From UMGS902 sp045580835 (GTDB taxonomy: Bacteria; Bacillota; Clostridia; Oscillospirales; CAG-272): a DNA stretch of 17,854 bases. How positions within the stretch are numbered: the stretch's first letter is position 1; the number at the start of each line of letters is the position of its first letter. Both the position numbers and the translations under genes were made by a program. Of this stretch, positions 6,381-13,026 are shown piece after piece. The stretch covers positions 1 through 17,854 of the forward strand of contig JAZNOM010000009.1 of the NCBI GenBank assembly GCA_045580835.1. Direction: 5' to 3'. The notes beneath the pieces were generated by a model. The model ran no database searches, had not been told where the DNA came from, and saw only the letters and a list, made by a program, of their open reading frames with translations.

Positions 6381-6408
6381 AAAAAGGGCTGCCGTGGCAG
6401 CCCTTTTT
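6381..6408. terminator. Strong terminator at the end of the lactate oxidation operon
   Basis: A perfect 13-bp stem, 6381-6393 against 6396-6408, with a 2-nt centre and A5/T5 flanks. It begins immediately after the lactate dehydrogenase stop codon on the minus strand. Its U-tract ends about 12 bases before the start codon of the HExxH protein gene. Confidence 0.9.
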
Positions 6409-6409
6409 A

Positions 6410-7804
6410 TTAATAGCAAACTTTGTCGGGATTGAGAATATTTTTCGGGTCGAACGCCTTTTTGATGCCCTGCATAAGAGCAATCTGGTCATCGCCGTAC
6501 TGCTTCTTCATGTAGCCCTTCTTTGCATATCCGATACCGTGCTCACCGGATACAAGACCACCAAGCTCCTCGGCTTTCTTGTACATGAGGTCAAAGCAAT
6601 GCTCAAGTGTCTTTTCCCAAGCGGCATCGTCAAGGTCATCACGGCAGATGTAAACATGGAGGTTGCCGTCGCCCGCGTGGCCAAAGCTTGGGATGCGGAC
6701 ACCTGTTTGCTCTGCAATCTGATGAGTGTATTTGATAAACGCGTCTACATGGCTGCGAGGTACAACAACGTCACACTCGTCCATTTCGGTGGTGGAAGCC
6801 TTGATAGCTTCAAGAAATGCGCTTCTCGCCGACCAAACCGACTTCTTGCGCTCGTCGGTGTCAACGATGTATGCGTCAAGCGCGCCGATTTCAAGGCAGA
6901 GGTCTGCAACAGTCTGCATATCGCTCTGTACCTGATGCTCGGTGTTTCCGTCAAATGTGAGAAGAATGTACGCATCGTTTTTCTTGTCGGGGAACTTCTT
7001 TCCGAGATAGCTTTCGGAGAAAAGGATAGTGTCGCGCGACATATATTCGATAGCGGTGGGGATAACCTTTGAGCGGATGATTTTGGGTACAGACTCAATA
7101 GCGGTTTTCATATCAGGGAAAGGAACGAGCAGGCTCACCGAGAACTTCGGCAGCGGCATAAGCTTAAGCACTGCCTCGGTAATAATTGCAAGAGTGCCCT
7201 CCGAGCCGATGATAAGGTCTTTGAGAGAGTAGCCGGAGCTGTTTTTAACAACCTTTGAGCCAAGCTGCATGATTTCGCCGTTTGGCATAACTACGGTAAG
7301 CGCACGAACATAGTCGCGTGTAACGCCGTACTTAACCGCGCGCATACCGCCTGCGTTTGTGGAGATGTTGCCGCCGATTGTCGCCGACTTTTCACCGGGG
7401 TCGGGCGGATAGAGGAAGTCATGCTCCTCGGCAAATGCCGCAAGCTCCATAAGAAGTACGCCGGGCTGAACGGTAACGGTGAGATTATCCTCGTCAAGCT
7501 CCAAAATCTTATTCATCTGCGTGGTTTCAAGCATGATGCCGCCGCGTGTCGCAACCGCGCTGCCTACAAGACCTGTGCCGCTGCCGCGAACGGTAACGGG
7601 AATGGTGCGCTCGTATGCATGCTTCATGATTGCCGAGATTTCCTCGGTGGAATGCACTCTCACAAGCACATCGGGCATGTGAGAAATACCGCCAAGCTCA
7701 TCATGGCTGTAGTCGGGCGAAATCTCCTCGCCGTAGAGAACTCTTGCATCGCCTACTATTTTTCGGAGGACGGCAAGGTCATTTTCGTTTATAACATTAT
7801 ACAT
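6410..7804 (-). CDS. lctD: FAD-linked D-lactate dehydrogenase subunit of an LDH-Etf complex
   Basis: A 464-residue flavoprotein of the GlcD/D-lactate dehydrogenase family (VAO fold). The FAD-binding PCMH domain covers about residues 40-220, with RGSGTGLVGSAV near 73-84 and PPDPGEKSATIGGNISTNAGG near 133-153. The C-terminal FAD-linked oxidase domain carries the metal-site motif FGHAGDGNLHV (His376, His383) and SGEHGIG (His422). It would oxidise lactate to pyruvate and pass electrons to the Etf flavins. The preceding etfB and etfA genes make LctD of the Acetobacterium woodii complex the best match. A glycolate or 2-hydroxyglutarate substrate remains possible. Its ATG overlaps the end of etfA by 8 bases, and AAAGGAGG lies upstream within etfA. 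No lactate permease or racemase is nearby. Confidence 0.88.
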   Translation of the reverse strand: MYNVINENDLAVLRKIVGDARVLYGEEISPDYSHDELGGISHMPDVLVRVHSTEEISAIMKHAYERTIPVTVRGSGTGLVGSAVATRGGIMLETTQMNKILELDEDNLTVTVQPGVLLMELAAFAEEHDFLYPPDPGEKSATIGGNISTNAGGMRAVKYGVTRDYVRALTVVMPNGEIMQLGSKVVKNSSGYSLKDLIIGSEGTLAIITEAVLKLMPLPKFSVSLLVPFPDMKTAIESVPKIIRSKVIPTAIEYMSRDTILFSESYLGKKFPDKKNDAYILLTFDGNTEHQVQSDMQTVADLCLEIGALDAYIVDTDERKKSVWSARSAFLEAIKASTTEMDECDVVVPRSHVDAFIKYTHQIAEQTGVRIPSFGHAGDGNLHVYICRDDLDDAAWEKTLEHCFDLMYKKAEELGGLVSGEHGIGYAKKGYMKKQYGDDQIALMQGIKKAFDPKNILNPDKVCY

Positions 7805-8999
7805 TTGCTCTGTCCTCCTTTATCTTTTCTATAAGTTTGGGTACGATTTCGTTAAGGTCGCCTACGATGCCATAGTGAGCAACGTCGAAAATAGGCGCGT
7901 TTTTGTCGGAGTTAATTGCAAAAATGCAGTCGGACGACTTCATACCTGCGGCAAACTGTACCGCGCCGGAAATGCCAAGGCAGATGATAAGCTTTGGCTT
8001 AACGGTTCTGCCCGAAAGACCTATCTGATGCTTTGCGTCAAAAATATTTTCTTCAGCAAGCGGACGGGTGCAAGCCATAACGCCGCCGAGAAGGTCACAA
8101 AGTTCCTTTGCCATGGCGCGCTGGCTCTCGCCTTTTGCACCTCTGCCAACCGCAACGATTATATCAGCCTCGGAGATGTCGATATCCTTCGGCTTTTCGG
8201 TCTTTTCAAGAATCTCAATATCGCTTGCAAGTGCCGCCTTGTCGATGTTCATAAGCACAATTTCGCCGCTTTCGGTGTCGGAGGGTTTAGGCTCTGCAAA
8301 CACCTTGTAACGAACCGTGCAGAACTGCGGACGGTTTGACGGAGAGATGATCTGCGCCATAATGTTACCGCCGAATGCAGGACGAATCTGCACAAGGTCG
8401 GTATTTTCTTTCATTTCAAGCACTGTGCAGTCGGCGGTAAGTCCTGCGCGGCAACGCGCCGCAACTCTCGGTGCAAGCTGTCTGCCGAGGTTGGTTGCGC
8501 CAACCATAATGCTTGATGGCTTTACCTTGTCGATAAAATCATAAAACGCTGCGGTATAAGGCTCAATTCTGAAGTCCTCAAGAGCTGCGTCTTCGTATAC
8601 AAAAACCTTGTCAACGCCGTAGCGGAGAAGCTTTTTCGCACTTTTAGCAGCATCCTTACCGATAATAAGCGCATATACGGGATGATTAATGGTAGCGGCA
8701 AGCTCTTTTGCTTTGCCGATAAGCTCGTATGTAACGCGGTGAATGTTCTCACCCTCGTGGTCAACGTAAACGCAGATGCCGCGCCAAAGCGACTTGTCTA
8801 CGCCCTCCTTGACCTCGTCTTCAACAAATTCAACAACGCCTGCAGGTCCTTTCTTTACGCAGAGCTTGCACATCTTACATGCGGATGAAATGTCAAGCTT
8901 TGCACCGTCATAGGAAATTGCGCCGAAAGGACAAACCTTTACAAGCGCCGCCGCGTTTTCGGCATTGACGAGATTTTGATTAACTTTAAGCTGTCCCAT
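7797..8999 (-). CDS. lctC: Electron transfer flavoprotein alpha subunit with N-terminal ferredoxin domain
   Basis: A 400-residue EtfA. The N-terminal 60 residues are a ferredoxin-like domain with four cysteines: Cys23 in VCPFGAI and Cys41, Cys44, Cys47 in CKMCKLCVKKGPAG. In two-cluster ferredoxins exactly these positions bind the second cluster, so one [4Fe-4S] cluster is expected. The rest is a normal EtfA. An alpha/beta domain covers about 70-270, and the C-terminal FAD domain has GRGAKGESQRAMAKELCDLLGG, a CTRPLAEENIF segment and GISGAVQFAAGM. The ferredoxin extension is typical of Etfs that partner with dehydrogenases using reduced ferredoxin. TAAGGAGG, overlapping the etfB stop codon, is its ribosome binding site. 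It is the middle gene of the lctB-lctC-lctD order. Confidence 0.92.
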   Translation of the reverse strand: MGQLKVNQNLVNAENAAALVKVCPFGAISYDGAKLDISSACKMCKLCVKKGPAGVVEFVEDEVKEGVDKSLWRGICVYVDHEGENIHRVTYELIGKAKELAATINHPVYALIIGKDAAKSAKKLLRYGVDKVFVYEDAALEDFRIEPYTAAFYDFIDKVKPSSIMVGATNLGRQLAPRVAARCRAGLTADCTVLEMKENTDLVQIRPAFGGNIMAQIISPSNRPQFCTVRYKVFAEPKPSDTESGEIVLMNIDKAALASDIEILEKTEKPKDIDISEADIIVAVGRGAKGESQRAMAKELCDLLGGVMACTRPLAEENIFDAKHQIGLSGRTVKPKLIICLGISGAVQFAAGMKSSDCIFAINSDKNAPIFDVAHYGIVGDLNEIVPKLIEKIKEDRANV

Positions 9000-9011
9000 T
9001 ACAATGCCTCC

Positions 9012-9800
9012 TTAAACAAGTTTGCGGCTTTTAAGCACGTTGAAAATGCCTTCAGCCTGCTCTTTTGAATCGCCGGTGATAGAATGCTTTTCGGTATTCT
9101 TTTCGGGCGGGAAAATGCGTTCAACCTGCGTTGCGGAGCCGCCCAGACCGTAGTGGTTTGCATCCTGATCTTCAAATTCCGCAAACGAGATGAATCTCAC
9201 CATATCGTCAGTAACCGTCTTTTGCACCTTGTATGAGGGCAGACGGGGAGAATTGATGTCACTGTCAACAGAGATAAGGCAAGGAAGCTTTATAGCCTCT
9301 TTAACCACAATGTTGTCGAGCGAAACGGTGAGGTAAACCTTGCCGTCTTTGATATCGTCAACCGAAAGAACGTTTGCAACGCAAGGGATGCCGAGGTATT
9401 CAGAAACCTCTGCGCCTACTTGCGCGGTGTCGCCGTCAGTCGTCTGCTTGCCGCAGATGATAAGGTCAAAATCGCCTACTTTTTTAATCCCCTGCGAAAT
9501 GGTGTACGCAGTCGCAAGCACGTCTGCGCCTGCAAACTTGCGGTCAGAAAGCACAGTGCCGCACTTTGCACCCATGCAGATGGATTCGGTAATAATAGAT
9601 TTAGCCTGCGGAGGGCCCATGGTGATGGTCTGCACCTCTCCGCCGTATTTTTCAGTCAATGACATTGCCACCTCAAGACCGTAAAGGTCGTATGGGTTCA
9701 TTTTGCTGGCAACGCCGTCGCGCTTAAGAACACCTGTTACCGGATCAACCTCGACATTACTCGAACCGGGAACCTGTTTGATGCAAACAAGAATATTCAA
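9012..9800 (-). CDS. lctB: Electron transfer flavoprotein beta subunit (confurcating type)
   Basis: A 262-residue EtfB that pairs with the downstream EtfA to form the Etf part of a lactate dehydrogenase complex. It starts MNILVCIKQVPG, as nearly all EtfB proteins do. It carries the flavin-binding stretch GKQTTDGDTAQVGAE (about 117-131) and GADVLATAYTISQGI, typical of the NAD-interacting, bifurcating group. The frame extends three codons upstream to a GTG at 9809, but that codon is inside the ribosome binding site. The TTG at 9800 is 8 nt from AGGAGG and gives the family N-terminus. It is the first gene of the operon, with a consensus-like promoter at 9838-9866 and inverted repeats just beyond it. 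In the A. woodii system the complex drives NAD+-dependent lactate oxidation with reduced ferredoxin. Confidence 0.93.
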   Translation of the reverse strand: MNILVCIKQVPGSSNVEVDPVTGVLKRDGVASKMNPYDLYGLEVAMSLTEKYGGEVQTITMGPPQAKSIITESICMGAKCGTVLSDRKFAGADVLATAYTISQGIKKVGDFDLIICGKQTTDGDTAQVGAEVSEYLGIPCVANVLSVDDIKDGKVYLTVSLDNIVVKEAIKLPCLISVDSDINSPRLPSYKVQKTVTDDMVRFISFAEFEDQDANHYGLGGSATQVERIFPPEKNTEKHSITGDSKEQAEGIFNVLKSRKLV

Positions 9801-9808
9801 AAGTCGCA

Positions 9809-9814
9809 CCTCCT
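9809..9814 (-). promoter_or_regulatory. Ribosome binding site that fixes a TTG start for etfB
   Basis: AGGAGG on the minus strand overlaps the upstream in-frame GTG (9807-9809), so that codon cannot serve as the start. It sits 8 nt before the TTG at 9800. Confidence 0.85.
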
Positions 9815-9837
9815 ATTAATTAATACTTTACCCCTAA

Positions 9838-9866
9838 AGTATAGCAGAAAAACAAGGTGGTTTCAA
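9838..9866 (-). promoter_or_regulatory. Sigma-A promoter of the lctBCD operon
   Basis: On the minus strand, TTGAAA (9861-9866) and TATACT (9838-9843) are separated by 17 nt. The predicted start is near 9831, about 30 nt ahead of the TTG of etfB. Confidence 0.85.
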
Positions 9867-9867
9867 T

Positions 9868-9900
9868 AACTTTTCACACATTTTTTGTGAAAGTTACACA
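9868..9900. promoter_or_regulatory. Inverted repeats upstream of the lactate operon promoter
   Basis: Arms AACTTTTCACACA (9868-9880) and TGTGAAAGTT (9886-9895) face each other across five T, with one unpaired base. The right arm is also half of a second palindrome, TGTGAAAGTTACACA (9886-9900, symmetric at 12 of the 14 off-centre positions). They lie directly beyond the -35 box of the lctBCD promoter, where an activator or repressor could sit. The TGTGAA half resembles Rex half-sites, but the spacing differs from the standard 18-bp Rex operator. Confidence 0.5.
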
Positions 9901-10006
9901 GATTGTTATAAATTTATCGTTATTTTTTTAGCAATCCTACAAAATAAACATATTTTATCAATCTTTTCGCAAAAAATGCATATTCTGTGTAAAAGGAGGT
10001 AGTGTT

Positions 10007-10558
10007 ATGCTTGTTGAGAGAAGATATAACAGAGATAATGCGCTTGCCTATGCAAGACGATGGGCATTTGAGAGAAATCCATTGTTTTACAATTATACGG
10101 GGCAAGGCGGCGACTGTACAAATTTTGTGTCGCAATGCCTACTTGCAGGCAGTTGTCAGATGAATTTCACTCCGATTTTCGGTTGGTTTTACCTCGACAG
10201 TGAAACACGCACGGCATCATGGACGGGTGTTGAATTTTTCTACAATTTTATCGTAGGCAACGCGGGAGTAGGACCATACGGTGTAGAGGTCGGCGCAGAT
10301 AGCGTTAACATCGGCGATGTTGTTCAACTTGCGAATGAGAGTGGCGACTACTATCACACGCTATTTATAAGCGGTGTTTCGCCGAGCGACGGCATTTTGG
10401 TTGCGGCGCACTCGGACGATGCGCTTGACCGTCCACTTTCAAGCTACAATTATGCTGTTGCGCGGTTTATACATATAGTTGGAGTGCGTTTTGAAATCGA
10501 GTTTCGCTCGGATGCATGCTTTGACGCGCTAATAAACGGCGAAGCGATAGTAACGTAA
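10007..10558 (+). CDS. Amidase_6-type putative cysteine amidase
   Basis: A 183-residue protein matching the putative amidase domain PF12671. The hallmark is YNRDNALAYARRWAFERNP followed by the catalytic loop GGDCTNFVSQCLLAG. Cys37 is the likely nucleophile, in an NlpC/P60- or CHAP-like papain fold. YYHTLFISG (His117) supplies the likely base, and GW (59-60) is also conserved. The domain covers nearly the whole protein. There is no signal peptide, so the enzyme is cytoplasmic, exported by another route, or acts in the spore or mother cell. AAAGGAGG lies about 8 nt before the ATG. It is a single gene diverging from the lactate operon and ending at a terminator shared with the dihydrouridine synthase gene. 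The true substrate is unknown and a peptidoglycan amide bond is likely. The 55 bases upstream show no clear promoter. Confidence 0.85.
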   Translation: MLVERRYNRDNALAYARRWAFERNPLFYNYTGQGGDCTNFVSQCLLAGSCQMNFTPIFGWFYLDSETRTASWTGVEFFYNFIVGNAGVGPYGVEVGADSVNIGDVVQLANESGDYYHTLFISGVSPSDGILVAAHSDDALDRPLSSYNYAVARFIHIVGVRFEIEFRSDACFDALINGEAIVT

Positions 10559-10560
10559 AT

Positions 10561-10588
10561 AAAAAGGAAGCCATACGGCTTCCTTTTT
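10561..10588. terminator. Bidirectional terminator between the amidase and dus genes
   Basis: A perfect 12-bp stem, 10561-10572 against 10577-10588, with an ATAC loop and A5/T5 flanks. It lies just after the plus-strand stop codon and overlaps the minus-strand stop codon. Confidence 0.92.
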
Positions 10589-11558
10589 ATAATAACGAAT
10601 ATAAAATCTCTTTCATTTCTTCCTTGGTGGCTGCCATATTGAGCTTGCCGCGTGCGGCTGATGCACCGCGTATATCGTGAATATAATGCGTCATTATCTT
10701 GCGTGCTTCGGGGATGGCAAACTGTTCCTCCTTAAACTTGCATACAAGGTCAAGATGGTGTGCCGCTTCAGCAACGATTTCCTCATTTGTCGGGGGCGTG
10801 TACGGTTTCCCATCAAAAAATGCGGTAAGTTCATCAAAAATCCACGGGTTGCCCATTGCGCCGCGCGCAATCATTATGCCATCGCATCCCGTTTCGTTCA
10901 GCATTGCTTTTGCTGCTTCGGCAGAGAATATATCGCCGTTGCCCACAACGGGAATTTTTACCGCTTTTTTAACCGCGGCAATTATGCCTAGGTCGGCTTT
11001 GCCGCTGTACATCTGCGTGCGCGTGCGCCCGTGTACGCATATCATCGAAGCGCCTGCCGCTTCAAGTGCTTTTGCCATTTCGGGTGCGTTTTTGCTTTGC
11101 TCGTCAAAGCCTGCGCGTATTTTAACTGTTACCGGCAGTTTTACCGCTTTTACCGTTTCGCTTACAATTTTGGCAGCAAGAGGAATGTCGCGCATAAGCG
11201 CACTACCCTCTCCGTTTGAAACAATTTTGCGCACGGGACAACCCATGTTGATGTCAATCGCTGACGGTATTTTTACATAGTCTGCAAGAGTTCCGTCAGA
11301 GATGCGCCGCGCCGCTTCGCTTACAAAGTCCGGGCGCGAGCCGAAAAGCTGGAGTGCAATCGGTTCTTCGTCTTCGCCAAACTCGCAAAGTTTTGGCGTC
11401 TTTTTATCACCGTAGCAAATTGCCGCCGCACTCACCATTTCGCTGCACAGATATTCTGCGCCATGCGCCTTTGATATGATGCGGAACGCGCGGTCGCTCA
11501 CTCCTGCAAGCGGTGCAAGGCAAAGCCCATGAGGTATGTCTATTGTTTGTATCTTCAT
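10587..11558 (-). CDS. dus: tRNA-dihydrouridine synthase
   Basis: A 323-residue FMN enzyme that reduces uridine to dihydrouridine in the tRNA D-loop using NAD(P)H. The TIM-barrel N-terminus LAPLAGVSDRAFR binds FMN. DINMGCPVRKI contains the catalytic cysteine (Cys107), followed by GSALMRD. VKIRAGFD (145-152) and the histidine of VHGRTRTQMYSG (175-186) contact FMN, while VVGNGDIFS and MIARGAMGNPWIF complete the phosphate site. The C-terminal helical tRNA-binding domain (about 245-323) is normal. The overall pattern is closest to the DusB type of Firmicutes. A promoter lies at 11587-11615, and AAGGG precedes the ATG. It is a single gene with no functional link to its neighbours. Confidence 0.94.
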   Translation of the reverse strand: MKIQTIDIPHGLCLAPLAGVSDRAFRIISKAHGAEYLCSEMVSAAAICYGDKKTPKLCEFGEDEEPIALQLFGSRPDFVSEAARRISDGTLADYVKIPSAIDINMGCPVRKIVSNGEGSALMRDIPLAAKIVSETVKAVKLPVTVKIRAGFDEQSKNAPEMAKALEAAGASMICVHGRTRTQMYSGKADLGIIAAVKKAVKIPVVGNGDIFSAEAAKAMLNETGCDGIMIARGAMGNPWIFDELTAFFDGKPYTPPTNEEIVAEAAHHLDLVCKFKEEQFAIPEARKIMTHYIHDIRGASAARGKLNMAATKEEMKEILYSLL

Positions 11559-11586
11559 AAATTACCCTTTTAAACTTTATATGTAA

Positions 11587-11615
11587 ATGATACCATTTTT
11601 GGTTATGCATGTCAA
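11587..11615 (-). promoter_or_regulatory. Sigma-A promoter of dus
   Basis: On the minus strand, TTGACA (11610-11615), a 17-nt spacer, and TATCAT (11587-11592). The predicted start is about 20 nt upstream of the ATG. Confidence 0.82.
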
Positions 11616-11640
11616 CTTTTTTGCCAGATATTTAGGACTA

Positions 11641-11668
11641 TTCAACCTATACCCACACATGGTAAAAT
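11641..11668 (+). promoter_or_regulatory. Possible promoter of the SH3/C39 peptidase gene
   Basis: TAAAAT (11663-11668) is a good -10 box. The only -35 candidate at fitting distance is TTCAAC (11641-11646, 16-nt spacer), which is weak. Confidence 0.4.
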
Positions 11669-11690
11669 AGTAGCACCGAAAGGAGGATTT

Positions 11691-12620
11691 ATGAACAAAC
11701 TTACAAAAGCAATCACTCTTGCGGCGCTCACTGCTACACTTGCACTTGGCGCTGCTGCGGCTGACGGCGGTATTGTAGATGTGGATACGCGCCTTAACGT
11801 GCGCACCGCTCCGTCAACATCCGCATCTGTAAAGACAAAACTTTGGGACGGGCAGGTGATAACTCTTCACGAAAAAGAGGGCAACTTCTGGTATGCCGAG
11901 TATGCACCAAACTCATTTGGCTATGTTTCTGCTGACTATGTAAAAGCACTGAATCTCAAAACTGCAACGGTTGCCGTATCATGGGGTACGCTCAATGTGC
12001 GTGAAGGGGCTTCAACCTCGGCTAAAATCAAGGACACGTTAAACAAGGGCGAGAGCGTGCTTGTTCTCGGTACATACGGCTCGTTTTACAAGGTGCTTTA
12101 TGACGGAAATATTGTTGGTTATGCATCAAAGGATTATCTCACAATAGAAACCACCACCGCTTCAAGAAAGGCGATATCGCTTTCTGTGCCTTCATACAAG
12201 CAACTAAACTATTCATCTCTGAAGCTTCCGGGATCCGGCGAGTCGGTTGCGACTCACGGCTGTGCCGTGACTTCGCTTGCTATGACCGAAAGCTACCGCA
12301 CGGGTAAAGCTGTAACGCCCAAAACGGTTATCGCAAATGAAAAATTCACATCAAGCGGTGCACTTTACTGGCCGAGTATATACACATACGGCGGCAACAG
12401 CCTCGCAGCTATATATAATAAACTTGCCGCAGGCAAACCCGTAATTGTGCATGTCAAAAAATCCAACGGGGCGACGCATTTTGCCGTGATTTACGGGTTT
12501 AGCGGCGGTGCGCTCACCGCGGCTAATTTTAAAATTTCAGACCCAGGCTCATATACACGCAAAACACTCGCTGATTTATATAATGAGTACCCTATATTTG
12601 TGAAGACCTTAAATTGGTAA
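11691..12620 (+). CDS. Exported protein with two SH3 domains and a C39-like cysteine peptidase domain
   Basis: A 309-residue secreted protein. Residues 1-24 are a signal peptide (MNKLTKAITLAALTATLALG, cleavage near AAA-DG). Two bacterial SH3 domains follow, at about 27-87 (RLNVRTAPSTSASV...FGYVSADYV) and 93-152 (LNVREGASTSAKI...VGYASKDYL). Such domains usually bind cell-wall peptides. The C-terminal domain (about 163-309) is a C39-like peptidase (PF13529 type): Gln171 may form the oxyanion hole, HGCAVTSLAM supplies Cys191, THFAVIYGF supplies His263, and ISDPG supplies Asp284. The full catalytic set is present, so activity is plausible. Likely targets are wall peptides or extracellular proteins. 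AAAGGAGG precedes the ATG. No terminator is visible between this gene and the small peptide downstream. Confidence 0.9.
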   Translation: MNKLTKAITLAALTATLALGAAAADGGIVDVDTRLNVRTAPSTSASVKTKLWDGQVITLHEKEGNFWYAEYAPNSFGYVSADYVKALNLKTATVAVSWGTLNVREGASTSAKIKDTLNKGESVLVLGTYGSFYKVLYDGNIVGYASKDYLTIETTTASRKAISLSVPSYKQLNYSSLKLPGSGESVATHGCAVTSLAMTESYRTGKAVTPKTVIANEKFTSSGALYWPSIYTYGGNSLAAIYNKLAAGKPVIVHVKKSNGATHFAVIYGFSGGALTAANFKISDPGSYTRKTLADLYNEYPIFVKTLNW

Positions 12621-12636
12621 ATTAAAGTTTATGTAT

Positions 12637-12667
12637 TTGTAACACTTCTTTTCATTTCTCATATTCT
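12637..12667 (+). promoter_or_regulatory. Weak candidate promoter for the 38-residue peptide
   Basis: TTGTAA (12637-12642) and TATTCT (12662-12667) are 19 nt apart, which is long. A short hairpin (GAGG/CCTC around an A-rich loop, about 12674-12693) lies between this and the ribosome binding site. Confidence 0.3.
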
Positions 12668-12709
12668 GCTATCGAGGGGGCAAAAAAGCCTCCCGAAAGG
12701 AGAAACCTT

Positions 12710-12826
12710 ATGAATAACAACTGCCTTTGCGGTCTTTTCGATAACAACTGCACTTGGATTATCATCCTTGCGCTCATTATTCTCTTCTGCTGCAATAACA
12801 ACAACGGTTACGGTTGCGGCTGCTAA
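12710..12826 (+). CDS. 38-residue Cys- and Asn-rich hydrophobic peptide
   Basis: A short gene with AAAGGAG about 8 nt before its ATG and a hairpin 10 bases after its stop codon. The product is 38 residues. The polar N-terminus has Cys5, Cys7 and Cys14 among asparagines, and a hydrophobic helix runs from about 16 to 28 (WIIILALIILFCC). The tail is NNNNGYGCGC, with Cys36 and Cys38. Seven of 38 residues are cysteine. The layout resembles small Firmicutes peptides sometimes grouped with YjcZ-type sporulation proteins or annotated as high-cysteine proteins. I have seen this style (MNN-C...DNN-C-WII) in Clostridia but cannot assign a family. Membrane or spore-surface location and metal or disulfide chemistry are guesses. 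It converges on the FeoB-associated Cys-rich gene. Confidence 0.75.
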   Translation: MNNNCLCGLFDNNCTWIIILALIILFCCNNNNGYGCGC

Positions 12827-12835
12827 CTTCCATAA

Positions 12836-12865
12836 AAAGGGCTACCCTTTCCGGGGTAGCCCTTT
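12836..12865. terminator. Bidirectional terminator between the small peptide and feo genes
   Basis: A 12-bp stem, AAAGGGCTACCC (12836-12847) against GGGTAGCCCTTT (12854-12865), with a 6-nt loop. On the minus strand it is followed by T5 and serves the feo genes well. On the plus strand the T-run is interrupted, so it is weaker for the small peptide. Confidence 0.88.
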
Positions 12866-12869
12866 ACCT

Positions 12870-13025
12870 TTACTTTTTATTGCAAGTGCAGTTCTTTTCG
12901 CCGCACGAGGATGAATGCGGACAACCTATGCACTTGTTACCGCTCTTTTTCGCCTTGTAGACATATCCGCCTGCAAGACCCAATACTAAAGCGATAACTG
13001 AAATTATAATAATGTTTTCAAGCAT
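12870..13025 (-). CDS. FeoB-associated Cys-rich membrane protein
   Basis: A 51-residue protein encoded one base after the feoB stop codon. It has an N-terminal membrane helix (about residues 4-23, ENIIIISVIALVLGLAGGYV). A short basic stretch (KAKKSGN) follows, then a cytoplasmic or surface tail with cysteines at 32, 35, 41, 46 and 48 (KCIGCPHSSSC and KNCTC). This is the layout of the FeoB-associated Cys-rich family (PF12669), which in Gram-positive bacteria sits directly behind feoB and probably aids ferrous iron uptake, perhaps by binding iron. Its position confirms the call. The one-base spacing to feoB suggests coupled translation, with the ribosome binding site inside the end of feoB. Confidence 0.92.
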   Translation of the reverse strand: MLENIIIISVIALVLGLAGGYVYKAKKSGNKCIGCPHSSSCGEKNCTCNKK

Positions 13026-13026
13026 A

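Noticed and set aside
6377..7072. A 231-codon plus-strand frame opposite the lactate dehydrogenase gene
   Set aside because: It starts inside the terminator hairpin and mirrors lctD in another frame. No recognisable family.
10699..11280. A 193-codon plus-strand frame opposite dus
   Set aside because: Antisense shadow of a well-conserved gene; low-complexity Ala/Ser composition.
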